64,000 nt of DNA, taken from the NCBI RefSeq assembly GCF_041200145.1, contig NZ_CP165734.1, positions 3,782,001-3,846,000 of the forward strand. Direction: 5' to 3'. Under the pieces are notes generated by a model. It saw only the letters and a list, made by a program, of their open reading frames with translations. It had not been told where the DNA came from and ran no database searches. The translations under genes and the position numbers were made by a program. Of this stretch, positions 56,961 through 64,000 are shown piece after piece (positions within the stretch are counted from its first letter, which is position 1; each line of letters starts with the position of its first letter). The stretch is from Bradyrhizobium sp. LLZ17. GTDB taxonomy: Bacteria; Pseudomonadota; Alphaproteobacteria; Rhizobiales; Xanthobacteraceae.

Positions 56961-57986
56961 ATGAATCTGACTGAGCTGAACAGGATCGCGACCGCCATGG
57001 TCGCGCCCGGCAAGGGCATCCTTGCCGCCGACGAATCCTCCGGCACCATCAAGAAGCGCTTTGACGCCATCGGCGTGGACTCGACCGAACAAAACCGCCG
57101 CGATTATCGCGAGATGCTGTTCCGCTCCAGCGGGGCCATGAGCCAGTATATCTCCGGCGTGATCCTCTACGACGAGACGATCTGGCAGGATGCCAAGGAC
57201 GGCACGCCGCTGGTCAAGCTGATCGAGGATAGCGGCGCCATTCCCGGCATCAAGGTCGACGAGGGCACGCAGGCCCTGCCGATGTGCCCGGGCGAACTCG
57301 TCACCGTCGGGCTCGACAAGCTCGCCGAGCGCTTGAAGAGATATTACGAGCGCGGCGCGCGCTTCGCCAAATGGCGTGCGGTGATCGATATCGGCAGCGG
57401 CATTCCCTCGATGACCGCGATCAGCGTCAACGCCCATGCGCTGGCGCGTTACGCCGCGCTGTGCCAGGCCGCGCAGATCGTGCCGATCGTCGAGCCGGAA
57501 GTGCTGATGGACGGCGATCACGACATCGACCGCTGCTACGAGGTAACGAGCCGCGTGCTCAACAAGACGTTCCAGGAGTTGCGGGTGCAGCGCGTCGCGC
57601 TCGAAGGCATGGTGCTGAAGCCGAACATGGCCATCTCGGGCAAGAAGTGCCCGAAGCAGGCCTCCGTCGAGGACGTCGCGGAGAAGACAATCCGGCTGTT
57701 GAAGGGGTGCGTGCCGGCGGCGGTGCCCGGCATCGCCTTCCTCTCCGGCGGCCAGTCGGACGAGGAGGCGACCGCGCATCTCAACGCCATGCACAAGCTC
57801 GGCCCGCTGCCCTGGGGCCTGACCTTCTCCTATGGCCGCGCGCTGCAGGCGGCGCCGCAGAAGGCCTGGTCGGGCAAGGCGGAGAATGTCACGGCCGGAC
57901 AACACGCATTCAGTCACCGCGCGCGCATGAACGGCCTCGCCTCGAAGGGCGAATGGCAAAGTAGCCTGGAACAGAAGGCAGCCTAG
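56961..57986 (+). CDS. Class I fructose-bisphosphate aldolase
   Basis: 341 residues from the ATG at 56961, preceded by GGGAGG; the open frame upstream is not family-like. AADESSGTIKKRFDAIGVDS and YREMLFRSSGAMSQYISGVI are typical of the eukaryote-like class I enzymes, and the Schiff-base Lys is expected in ALEGMVLKPNMAISGKK (about residue 223). FLSGGQSDEEATAHLNAM and TFSYGRALQAAPQKAW complete the barrel. It does the same reaction as the preceding class II enzyme without a metal. Confidence 0.95.
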   Translation: MNLTELNRIATAMVAPGKGILAADESSGTIKKRFDAIGVDSTEQNRRDYREMLFRSSGAMSQYISGVILYDETIWQDAKDGTPLVKLIEDSGAIPGIKVDEGTQALPMCPGELVTVGLDKLAERLKRYYERGARFAKWRAVIDIGSGIPSMTAISVNAHALARYAALCQAAQIVPIVEPEVLMDGDHDIDRCYEVTSRVLNKTFQELRVQRVALEGMVLKPNMAISGKKCPKQASVEDVAEKTIRLLKGCVPAAVPGIAFLSGGQSDEEATAHLNAMHKLGPLPWGLTFSYGRALQAAPQKAWSGKAENVTAGQHAFSHRARMNGLASKGEWQSSLEQKAA

Positions 57987-57989
57987 ATC

Positions 57990-58658
57990 TTGTCGAACAA
58001 ATCGCCTCCGCCGCGCCCGCCGCCGCGGCTCTATCTCGCGACGCCGCTGGTCGATGATCCCGCTTCGCTCGTCGCGGAATTGCCGGGCCTGCTCGCTTCC
58101 GCCGATGTCGCCGCCGTGCTGCTGCAGCTCAACGAGACCGACCAGCGCAGCATGATCTCGCGCATCAAGGCGCTGGCACCGGTCGTGCAGAACGCGGGGG
58201 CCGCGCTGTTGATCGAGGGCCATCCCGAGCTGGTCGCGCGCGGCGGCGCCGACGGCGCGCACCTGCCCGGCATCGCCGCGCTGAAAGAGGCGCTGCCGTC
58301 GCTGAAGCCCGATCGCATCGCCGGAGTCGGCGGGCTGACGACGCGGCACCATTCCATGGATGCAGGCGAGATCGGCGCGGACTATTTGCTGTTCGGCGAG
58401 CCCGATGCCAAGGGGCAGCGGCCGTCGTCGCAAGCCATCGCCGAACGGCTGGACTGGTGGGCGGAACTGTTCGAGCCGCCCTGCGTCGGCTTTGCTACCT
58501 CGTTCGAGGAAGCCCACGACTTCGCCGCCAGCGGCGCCGATTTCGTGCTGGTCGGCGCCTTCATCTGGGCCGATCCGCGCGGGCCCAAGGCCGCCCTGAT
58601 CGAGGCCGACGCTGCGATCAAGAACGGCTATGCAGCCCTTCCCGCGGGCCAGGGCTAG
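57990..58658 (+). CDS. Thiamine-phosphate-synthase-like (ThiE/TenI fold) protein
   Basis: 222 residues, opening with a TTG only 3 bases after the class I aldolase stop. The sequence PRLYLATPLVDDPASLVAEL at the start, then AAVLLQLNETDQRSM, GAALLIEGHPELVARGGADG, AHLPG and ADYLLFGEPDAKGQRPSSQA follow the ThiE pattern (ADGVHLG and GPIFPT-type places), but key phosphate-binding residues are altered. It may be a ThiE paralogue of unknown substrate rather than the true thiamine enzyme. It is clearly cotranscribed with the aldolase gene. Confidence 0.8.
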   Translation: MSNKSPPPRPPPRLYLATPLVDDPASLVAELPGLLASADVAAVLLQLNETDQRSMISRIKALAPVVQNAGAALLIEGHPELVARGGADGAHLPGIAALKEALPSLKPDRIAGVGGLTTRHHSMDAGEIGADYLLFGEPDAKGQRPSSQAIAERLDWWAELFEPPCVGFATSFEEAHDFAASGADFVLVGAFIWADPRGPKAALIEADAAIKNGYAALPAGQG

Positions 58659-58666
58659 CGCCCGAG

Positions 58667-59743
58667 ATGAAATTATCGCGCATCACGCTTCTTGCAACGC
58701 TGCTCTTGACGCCGCCCGTGGCGGCACAGCTCCAGATCACGCCCCCGGTCGCGACGCCGAACCCATCGGCCGAAAAGGCCAAGGCCAAGCCCGCAACCAA
58801 GCCGCACACCATCACCAAGAAGAAGGAAGCCGCACCGGCGCCCAAGCCGTCGGCCTCGCCGACCCCGGCGCTGCCTGCGACTGTGATCCCCGCGCCTCCG
58901 GCCGACAATTCCAACGTCGATCTGGTGTTCGGCGCCTATCAGCGCGGCCAGTACAAGACGGCCTTCGAGCTCGCCACTGCGCGCGCCAAGACCGGCGATG
59001 CCAAGGCCATGACAATGCTGGGCGAGCTCTATTCCAACGCCATGGGCATCAAGCGCGACTACGCCAAGGCGGCCGAATGGTACAAGCGCGCGTCCGAGGC
59101 CGGCGACCGCGAGGCGATGTTCGCGCTGGCGATGCTGCGCATCGCCGGCCGCGGCGGCCCGATCGACAAGGGCGAGGCCGTCAAGCTGATGGCATCCGCG
59201 GCCAAGCTCGGCGAGCCCAAGGCCGCCTATAATCTCGCGCTGCTTTATCTTGACGGCCAGACCCTGCCACAGGACGTCAAACGCTCCGCGGAGCTGTTGC
59301 GCCAGGCCGCGGACGCCGGCCTGCCCGAGGCGCAGTACGCGCTGGCGACGTTCTACAAGGAAGGCACCGGCGTGCCGAAGGACCCCGAAAGAGCGGTGCG
59401 GCTGCTTCAGGCGGCAACGCTGACCGACAATGTCGATGCCGAGGTCGAATATGCCATTGCGCTGTTCAACGGCACCGGCACGCCGAAGAACCAGCCGGCG
59501 GCCGTGGCGTTGCTGCGCAAGGCCTCCCGCCAGGGCAGTGCGATCGCGCAGAACCGGCTGGCCTGGGTCCTGATCAACGGCATGGGCGCGCCCGTGGACA
59601 AGGTCGAGGGGTTCAAATGGCACCTGGTGGCAAAAACCGCCGGCAAGGGCGATCCGGAGCTCGACAAGCAGCTGGCCGATCTGCCTGCCGACGACCGCGC
59701 CAAGGCGGAAGCTGCCGCGAGGAAATGGCTCGGGAGCAAATGA
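58667..59743 (+). CDS. Sel1-repeat (TPR-like) periplasmic protein
   Basis: 358 residues from the ATG at 58667 (MKLSRITLLATLLLTPPVAA, a signal peptide with a site near AQLQ). A Lys/Pro/Ala-rich linker (about 25-85) is followed by five to six Sel1 repeats (for example MTMLGELYSNAMGIKRDYAK, EAMFALAMLRIAGRGGPIDK, AAYNLALLYLDGQTLPQDVK, AQYALATFYKEGTGVPKDPE). Such repeats bind other proteins. It starts 8 bases after the ThiE-like gene. The role is unknown; exported adaptor proteins of this type often affect the cell envelope. Confidence 0.88.
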   Translation: MKLSRITLLATLLLTPPVAAQLQITPPVATPNPSAEKAKAKPATKPHTITKKKEAAPAPKPSASPTPALPATVIPAPPADNSNVDLVFGAYQRGQYKTAFELATARAKTGDAKAMTMLGELYSNAMGIKRDYAKAAEWYKRASEAGDREAMFALAMLRIAGRGGPIDKGEAVKLMASAAKLGEPKAAYNLALLYLDGQTLPQDVKRSAELLRQAADAGLPEAQYALATFYKEGTGVPKDPERAVRLLQAATLTDNVDAEVEYAIALFNGTGTPKNQPAAVALLRKASRQGSAIAQNRLAWVLINGMGAPVDKVEGFKWHLVAKTAGKGDPELDKQLADLPADDRAKAEAAARKWLGSK

Positions 59744-59827
59744 CTTGACGTTGCGGCCCTCGCAGGGCACCCAATCCCATCAAATGGCGCGGGTTTGCGT
59801 CCCTTTCCCCGATCAAGACCAGAGCTC

Positions 59828-60619
59828 ATGCTGTATTCCGCCACTATCAACGTCATGGTCAAGGCGGCGCGCCGCGCCGGCCGCAGCCTCAAGCGCGATC
59901 TCGGCGAGATCGAGCATCTCCAGGTCTCGCTGAAGGGGCCGGCGAACTTCGTCTCGCTCGCCGACAAGCGTGCCGAAGAGATCCTCTACCAGGACCTCGC
60001 CAAGGCGCGGCCCGGCTACGGCTTCGTCGGCGAGGAAGGCGGCACGCGCGAGGGCAGCGACAAGAGCCACACCTGGATCGTCGATCCGCTCGACGGCACC
60101 ACCAATTTCCTGCACGGCATCCCGCAATTCGCGATCTCGATCGGCCTCGTCCGCGAGGGCACGGTGATCGCAGGCGTGATCTACAACCCCGCCAATGACG
60201 AGCTCTACATCGCCGAGCGCGGCAAGGGCGCCTTCCTCAACGACCAGCGCCTGCGGGTCGCGGGACGCCGCCAGCTCAACGAATGCGTGGTGGCCTGCGG
60301 GCTGCCGCATATCGGCCGCGGCGACCACGAGGAATTCCGCCGCGAGATGACCGCGATCCAGGACCGCGTCGCAGGCCTGCGCCGCTTCGGCGCCGCCTCG
60401 CTCGATTTAGCCTTCGTCGCGGCCGGCCGCCTCGACGGCTATTGGGAACGCAATCTGTCCCCCTGGGACATCGCCGCCGGCCAGATCATGGTGCGCGAGG
60501 CGGGCGGAACGGTGAGCGACATCGACACACCAGGCGACGCGCTGGTCACCGGGCACGTCGTGTGCGGCAACGAGTTCGTGCACGGGGAGCTGGCGAAGGT
60601 GTTGCGGAAGGCAGCGTAG
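59828..60619 (+). CDS. Inositol monophosphatase family protein (SuhB-like)
   Basis: 263 residues from the ATG at 59828 (MLYSATINVMVKAARRAGRS). The metal-binding motifs are complete: GEEGG (about residue 68), IVDPLDGTTNFLHGIPQFAI (about 85-104) and the C-terminal SPWDIAAGQIMVREAGG. It removes phosphate from inositol-1-phosphate or related sugars; SuhB members also act on transcription antitermination. It lies 84 bases after the Sel1 gene. Confidence 0.94.
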   Translation: MLYSATINVMVKAARRAGRSLKRDLGEIEHLQVSLKGPANFVSLADKRAEEILYQDLAKARPGYGFVGEEGGTREGSDKSHTWIVDPLDGTTNFLHGIPQFAISIGLVREGTVIAGVIYNPANDELYIAERGKGAFLNDQRLRVAGRRQLNECVVACGLPHIGRGDHEEFRREMTAIQDRVAGLRRFGAASLDLAFVAAGRLDGYWERNLSPWDIAAGQIMVREAGGTVSDIDTPGDALVTGHVVCGNEFVHGELAKVLRKAA

Positions 60620-60646
60620 GCCGAGACCGCCCCTTACACACTGCTG

Positions 60647-60740
60647 GATCGTCCGCGAAGGCGGACGATCCAGTACTCCAGAGAGGTCACTTGGACATAG
60701 AACGGTCGCGGCGTACTGGATGCCTCCGCCTGCGGCAAGC
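60647..60740. repeat. Dispersed repeat, copy 2 of 3
   Basis: GTCCGCGAAGGCGGAC hairpin, GATCCAGTACTCCAGAG, spacer, CGCGGCGTACTGGATGCC. Same layout as copies at 49456 and 62385. It reaches the 3' end of the next gene, which is on the minus strand, so it lies between two convergent genes. Confidence 0.85.
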
Positions 60741-60742
60741 TA

Positions 60743-61000
60743 TCAACTTGAGAAGTAAAGCCCGGCGACGGCGAGGGCAGCAAAGATTGCCCATGGAACG
60801 GCTAAGTCTCGCAAGTCACCGCCCCGGCAGGCCGCGGACAGCGTTCCGGGAAGCCAATAGAGCACGATGAACAGCTTGGTCCGTATGCCGCCCCACTTGA
60901 CATAGCCGGGCTGCGTATCGACCGGCTTTCGGAAATCGCGCCAAATGTAGAGAGCGCCTGCAAGTATGTAAGCGATCGCAATGGCGGCCATCATTCTCAT
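60743..61000 (-). CDS. Small two-helix membrane protein
   Basis: 85 residues from the ATG at 61000 (MRMMAAIAIAYILAGALYIW). A first membrane segment is at the N-terminus, a second near LFIVLYWLPGTLSAA, and a third hydrophobic stretch at the end (VPWAIFAALAVAGLYFS). The family is not recognised. It follows the AAA ATPase gene by 60 bases on the same strand and may be cotranscribed with it. Confidence 0.55.
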   Translation of the reverse strand: MRMMAAIAIAYILAGALYIWRDFRKPVDTQPGYVKWGGIRTKLFIVLYWLPGTLSAACRGGDLRDLAVPWAIFAALAVAGLYFSS

Positions 61001-61060
61001 GGATTCGCTTGCTCCTTTCCAAACCGCTGGGTCGGCACCTCTGCGGTCGATCTGCAACAA

Positions 61061-62191
61061 CTAAGCGTCGTCCTCGTCATCTTCCTCGTCGCGATATTCC
61101 CCGCCGATGGTCAGGCCCTCGATGGTCGTGGCGCCTTTCGACTTGATCACCCGGCGAAGCGGGACCGAACTCTCGCTTCGCAACGCCTCCATCAGGTGTT
61201 CCGAGTGAGTGACGATCCAGATGTCCGCACGGCGTGATGCCTTGGCGATCAGCCGGGCCAGTGGCGCCAGCAGCGACGGATGCAGGCTGGTCTCGGGTTC
61301 GTTCAGCGCGATGAATGGCGGCAGCCGATAGCCCATGAACACCGCGAGCAGGCAAATGTATTTCAGCGTTCCATCGGATAGTTCATGAGCCCTGAACGGC
61401 CGCGGCATATCCGCCAGTTGCAGATCAAATTGGCAGAGGCCGTTTTCCTCCCATGCGCGGAGCTCAGCGCCCGGGAATGCATCCTGGATCGCATCCTGCA
61501 GGTCGTTGGCGTCTTGCCGAATGACATAGAGGGTCGCCAGGGCGGCAGCCAGATCGGTTCCATCGGCGCTGAGCGAGGGCGTTGCGATTGCGAGACAAGG
61601 CTTTCGTATCGGTGACGCCGGATCAGTGCGGAAGTCATGATAGAATCGCCAGCCCAGCATCGCATTTCTGATCAGGTCGATTTCCGGGCATTCCTTGCCA
61701 TCGGAAAAAGCCGCAAGCGCAGTCTCTGACGGCAGCACCGCATCCTTGTGAGCGTTCCAGGCGCCGCTCTCGCCGCGGACGCTGATGAGCGAATTGATCC
61801 GCTCCATCAGCTTGACCGTTCGTTTGCCCTGCGTCGCCTCGATACTTTCGGCCTTGATCATCGGCTCGCCGGAAAACGCGGCCTGAACCGGGCTGGGAAA
61901 CCCCAGCTCGATGGAATACCTCATGCTGTCGAAGGTGGCCGACAACCGCAGCCGTCCGTCTTCGCCTCGCTTGCGGAGGCCGGACCAGCAGACCGAATTC
62001 AATCCGCCTTCATCGGCGATCGTGCGGGTGATCTGGCCAACCGCCGCGTCGCGCAACAACGACAAGGATTTGTACAGATTGGATTTGCCGACACCGTTCT
62101 CACCCACAAACACGGACAAGGGATGGATGGGTATGGAGAGCCGCCGAATGGAGCGATAGTTCGAGATCGCAATGTCGGTCGGACGCATCAC
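61061..62191 (-). CDS. AAA-family (OLD/SMC-like) ATPase
   Basis: 376 residues. Walker A VGENGVGKSNLYKSL is at about 29-43; the start IAISNYRSIRRLSIPIHP is the typical beta strand of RecF/OLD-type ATPases; the ABC-like signature is RAHELSDGTLKYICLLA; Walker B is FIALNEPETSLHP; and an H-loop is in IWIVTHSEHLMEAL. The acidic tail is EEDDEDD. Such standalone ATPases act in DNA repair or in phage defence; no nuclease or reverse transcriptase partner is adjacent, so no defence role can be claimed. Confidence 0.85.
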   Translation of the reverse strand: MMRPTDIAISNYRSIRRLSIPIHPLSVFVGENGVGKSNLYKSLSLLRDAAVGQITRTIADEGGLNSVCWSGLRKRGEDGRLRLSATFDSMRYSIELGFPSPVQAAFSGEPMIKAESIEATQGKRTVKLMERINSLISVRGESGAWNAHKDAVLPSETALAAFSDGKECPEIDLIRNAMLGWRFYHDFRTDPASPIRKPCLAIATPSLSADGTDLAAALATLYVIRQDANDLQDAIQDAFPGAELRAWEENGLCQFDLQLADMPRPFRAHELSDGTLKYICLLAVFMGYRLPPFIALNEPETSLHPSLLAPLARLIAKASRRADIWIVTHSEHLMEALRSESSVPLRRVIKSKGATTIEGLTIGGEYRDEEDDEDDA

Positions 62192-62384
62192 ATGCTCTCA
62201 ATCGGCGGGCTGTCTGCGCATTCGCTGGCGGTGCGAATACGCATTCTCTCAATCCAAGGGATGCAGTCTGGATGGACAGTCCCGAGAAAGCAAGCCGACC
62301 GATCCGGCGTTCAGTGCCAGACTCTCACCAGCGCCGCGAATGTGCTGCGCAGTCTGGGCGAAGACGGCCGCTCCAAACCCGACT

Positions 62385-62486
62385 GTCATCATCCGCGAAG
62401 GCGGATGATCCAGTAGTCCAGAGACGCCTGTCGGGTACGGAAAGGCCGCGGCGTACTGGATGCGCCGCCTTCGCGGGGCATGACAC
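62385..62486. repeat. Dispersed repeat, copy 3 of 3
   Basis: CATCCGCGAAGGCGGATG hairpin, ATCCAGTAGTCCAGAG, spacer, GGCCGCGGCGTACTGGATGC, then GGGGCATGACACC as in copy 1. It sits directly before the 3' end of the RND gene. Confidence 0.85.
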
Positions 62487-62491
62487 CCACT

Positions 62492-64000
62492 TTACAGGTT
62501 GGCCGGCGCCGGCGGGCCGTACATCTCGGCCTCCTCTGCCTTCTCCCGATCCCCGCCCAGCGCACGCTGCACCGAGACGAAGAACACTGGCACCATCAAT
62601 AGCGCCAGAATCACCACCGCGATCATGCCGCCCATCACGACGGTGCCGAGCGATTGCTGGCTGGCGCCGCCGGCGCCATGCGCGATCGCCATCGGCAGCA
62701 CGCCGCAGATGAAGGCGAGGCCGGTCATCAGGATCGGGCGGAAACGGAGACGGCAGGCCTCTATGGTGGCGTCGACCAGCGGCTTGCCCTCCTTGCGCAG
62801 GTCCTTGGCGAACTCGATGATCAGGATCGCGTCCTTGGCGGCGAGGCCGATGATGGTGATGAGGCCGACGGTGAAATAGACGTCGTTAGGCAGGCCGCGC
62901 AGCATCGCTGCAACCACCGCGCCGACGATGCCGAGCGGCACGGTGAGGAGCACCGCGAGCGGAATGGTCCAGCTCTCATAGAGCGCGGCCAGACACAGGA
63001 ACACCACGAACACCGACAGCGCGAGCAGGAACGGCGCCTGCGAGCCCGACAGCTTTTCCTGGAGCGACTGCCCGGTCCATTCATAGCCGAAGCCGCGCGG
63101 TAATTTGCCCGCAAGCCGCTCCATCTCGGCGATGGCATCGCCCGAGGTGAAGCCGGGCTTGGCTTCGCCGGAGATGCGCACCGCCGGATAATAGTTGAAG
63201 CCGGCGATCTGCGTCGGGCCGCGCGCCCATTCCACCGTCGCGAAGGACGAGAACGGCACCAGCTGGCCGTGGCTGTTCTTGACGTTGTAGTTGAGGATGT
63301 CCTCGGTCTTCATGCGATCGCGGCTATCGGCCTGCACCACGACGCGCTGCATGCGGCCGCGGTTCGGGAAGTCGTTGATGTAGTTCGAGCCGAGATTGGT
63401 CGAGATCGTGTTGTTGATGTCCTCGAAGGTGACGCCGAAAGCGCCGGCCTTCTCGCGGTCGATCACGAGATTGACCACGCCGGCCTCGGGCAGGCCCTCG
63501 ACATAGACCTTTTGCAGCACCGCGCTCGCATTGGCCTCTGCGATCAGTTGGTCGGCGGCGCGCATCAAGGCCGGATAGCCCTTCTGGCCGCGATCCTGGA
63601 GGCGGAACGAGAAGCCCGAGGAATTGCCGAGATTGTCGATCGGCGGCGGCTGGAGCGCGGAGATTTTCGCGTCACGGATCGACGAGGACAGATCGCGGTT
63701 GATGTCATTGACGATCGCAGCCGCTGAGTCCTTCGGCCCGCGCTCCGACCAGTCCTTCAGCGTGATGAAGGCCTGCGCGGTGTTCATGCCCTGGCCGGAG
63801 AAGCTGAAGCCGGTGAGGAAGGTGACGTTGTCCACGCCCGGTCGCTGCGCCAGGTATTTTTCGACCTTCTCGATCACGGCCTTGGTGCGGCCATAGGACG
63901 AATCCGACGGCGTCTGCACGTCAGTGGTGACAAAGCCCTGGTCGTCGACCGGCAGGAAGCCGCCGGGCAAATTGACGAAGGCCCAGGACAGGCCGGCGAG
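62492..64000 (-). CDS. RND efflux permease (HAE1), 5' part beyond the window
   Basis: The frame is open to the window edge, so the gene is partial; about 502 C-terminal residues are seen. The second periplasmic loop (PGGFLPVDDQGFVTTDVQ, GFSFRLQDRGQKGYPALMR) is followed by the last six helices with GLAAKDAILIIEFAKDLRKE and TGLAFICGVLPMAIAHGAGG. It differs from the pump at 31844-34948 and is likely the chromosomal AcrB/MexB-type pump. Its fusion-protein gene would lie upstream, outside the window. Confidence 0.93.
   Translation of the reverse strand, partial: LAGLSWAFVNLPGGFLPVDDQGFVTTDVQTPSDSSYGRTKAVIEKVEKYLAQRPGVDNVTFLTGFSFSGQGMNTAQAFITLKDWSERGPKDSAAAIVNDINRDLSSSIRDAKISALQPPPIDNLGNSSGFSFRLQDRGQKGYPALMRAADQLIAEANASAVLQKVYVEGLPEAGVVNLVIDREKAGAFGVTFEDINNTISTNLGSNYINDFPNRGRMQRVVVQADSRDRMKTEDILNYNVKNSHGQLVPFSSFATVEWARGPTQIAGFNYYPAVRISGEAKPGFTSGDAIAEMERLAGKLPRGFGYEWTGQSLQEKLSGSQAPFLLALSVFVVFLCLAALYESWTIPLAVLLTVPLGIVGAVVAAMLRGLPNDVYFTVGLITIIGLAAKDAILIIEFAKDLRKEGKPLVDATIEACRLRFRPILMTGLAFICGVLPMAIAHGAGGASQQSLGTVVMGGMIAVVILALLMVPVFFVSVQRALGGDREKAEEAEMYGPPAPANL

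Noticed and set aside
61061..62191. AAA ATPase as part of a phage-defence system
   Set aside because: The ATPase stands with only a small membrane protein; no nuclease, reverse transcriptase or other effector is adjacent.

Overview
The window looks like a Bradyrhizobium-type alphaproteobacterial chromosome that crosses the edge of a symbiosis-island-like accessory region. This is inferred from gene content, gene order and the dispersed repeats, not from a database match. Positions 1 to about 39,085 are a mosaic of isolated intact genes, decayed genes and mobile-element debris. From about 39,090 to 64,000 the DNA is dense, well-ordered core genome.

Accessory part. The first 12 kb hold an XRE antitoxin-like gene, a secreted unknown, a di-heme cytochrome c peroxidase, metE under a cobalamin riboswitch, a small 2[4Fe-4S] ferredoxin with a NifA upstream site and a near-consensus sigma-54 promoter, and a receiver-EAL protein with both domains degenerate. 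From 12.8 to 18.9 kb lies a catabolic/uptake module: a decayed SMP-30/gluconolactonase, a frameshifted citrate-synthase-fold gene, a class III CoA-transferase and a NitT/TauT-type ABC transporter, all on the minus strand and divergent from an IclR regulator across a palindrome-rich intergenic region. From 19 to 37 kb there are IS1380, IS91, IS630 and group II intron remnants, a decayed trbI (conjugation) gene, and broken NUDIX, queE and FkbM genes. Among them sit apparently intact cspA, MFS, MATE, queD and RND-pump genes. At 37.2-39.1 kb a large serine recombinase with a small overlapping upstream ORF ends the accessory region.

Junction. The recombinase stop codon lies inside the 5' end of ybgC, which reads on the opposite strand and is cut after about 30 codons. 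vapB, vapC and the ybgC stub overlap by 4 bases each, so the insertion broke a native operon. This is the clearest structural finding: a serine-recombinase element using ybgC as its attachment site.

Core part. ruvC-ruvA-ruvB with yebC; two tandem soluble chemoreceptors sharing an unusual C-terminal module; a ymdB-like phosphoesterase, a 5-formyl-THF cyclo-ligase, 6S RNA, zapA and a DUF4164-like gene in a conserved cell-division block; then the carbon-metabolism series tkt, gap, pgk, class II aldolase and class I aldolase, followed by a ThiE-like gene, a Sel1-repeat protein, an inositol monophosphatase, a small membrane protein, an AAA ATPase and the 3' part of an RND pump. Intergenic spaces here carry several families of dispersed palindromic repeats, one of them in three copies within 13 kb.
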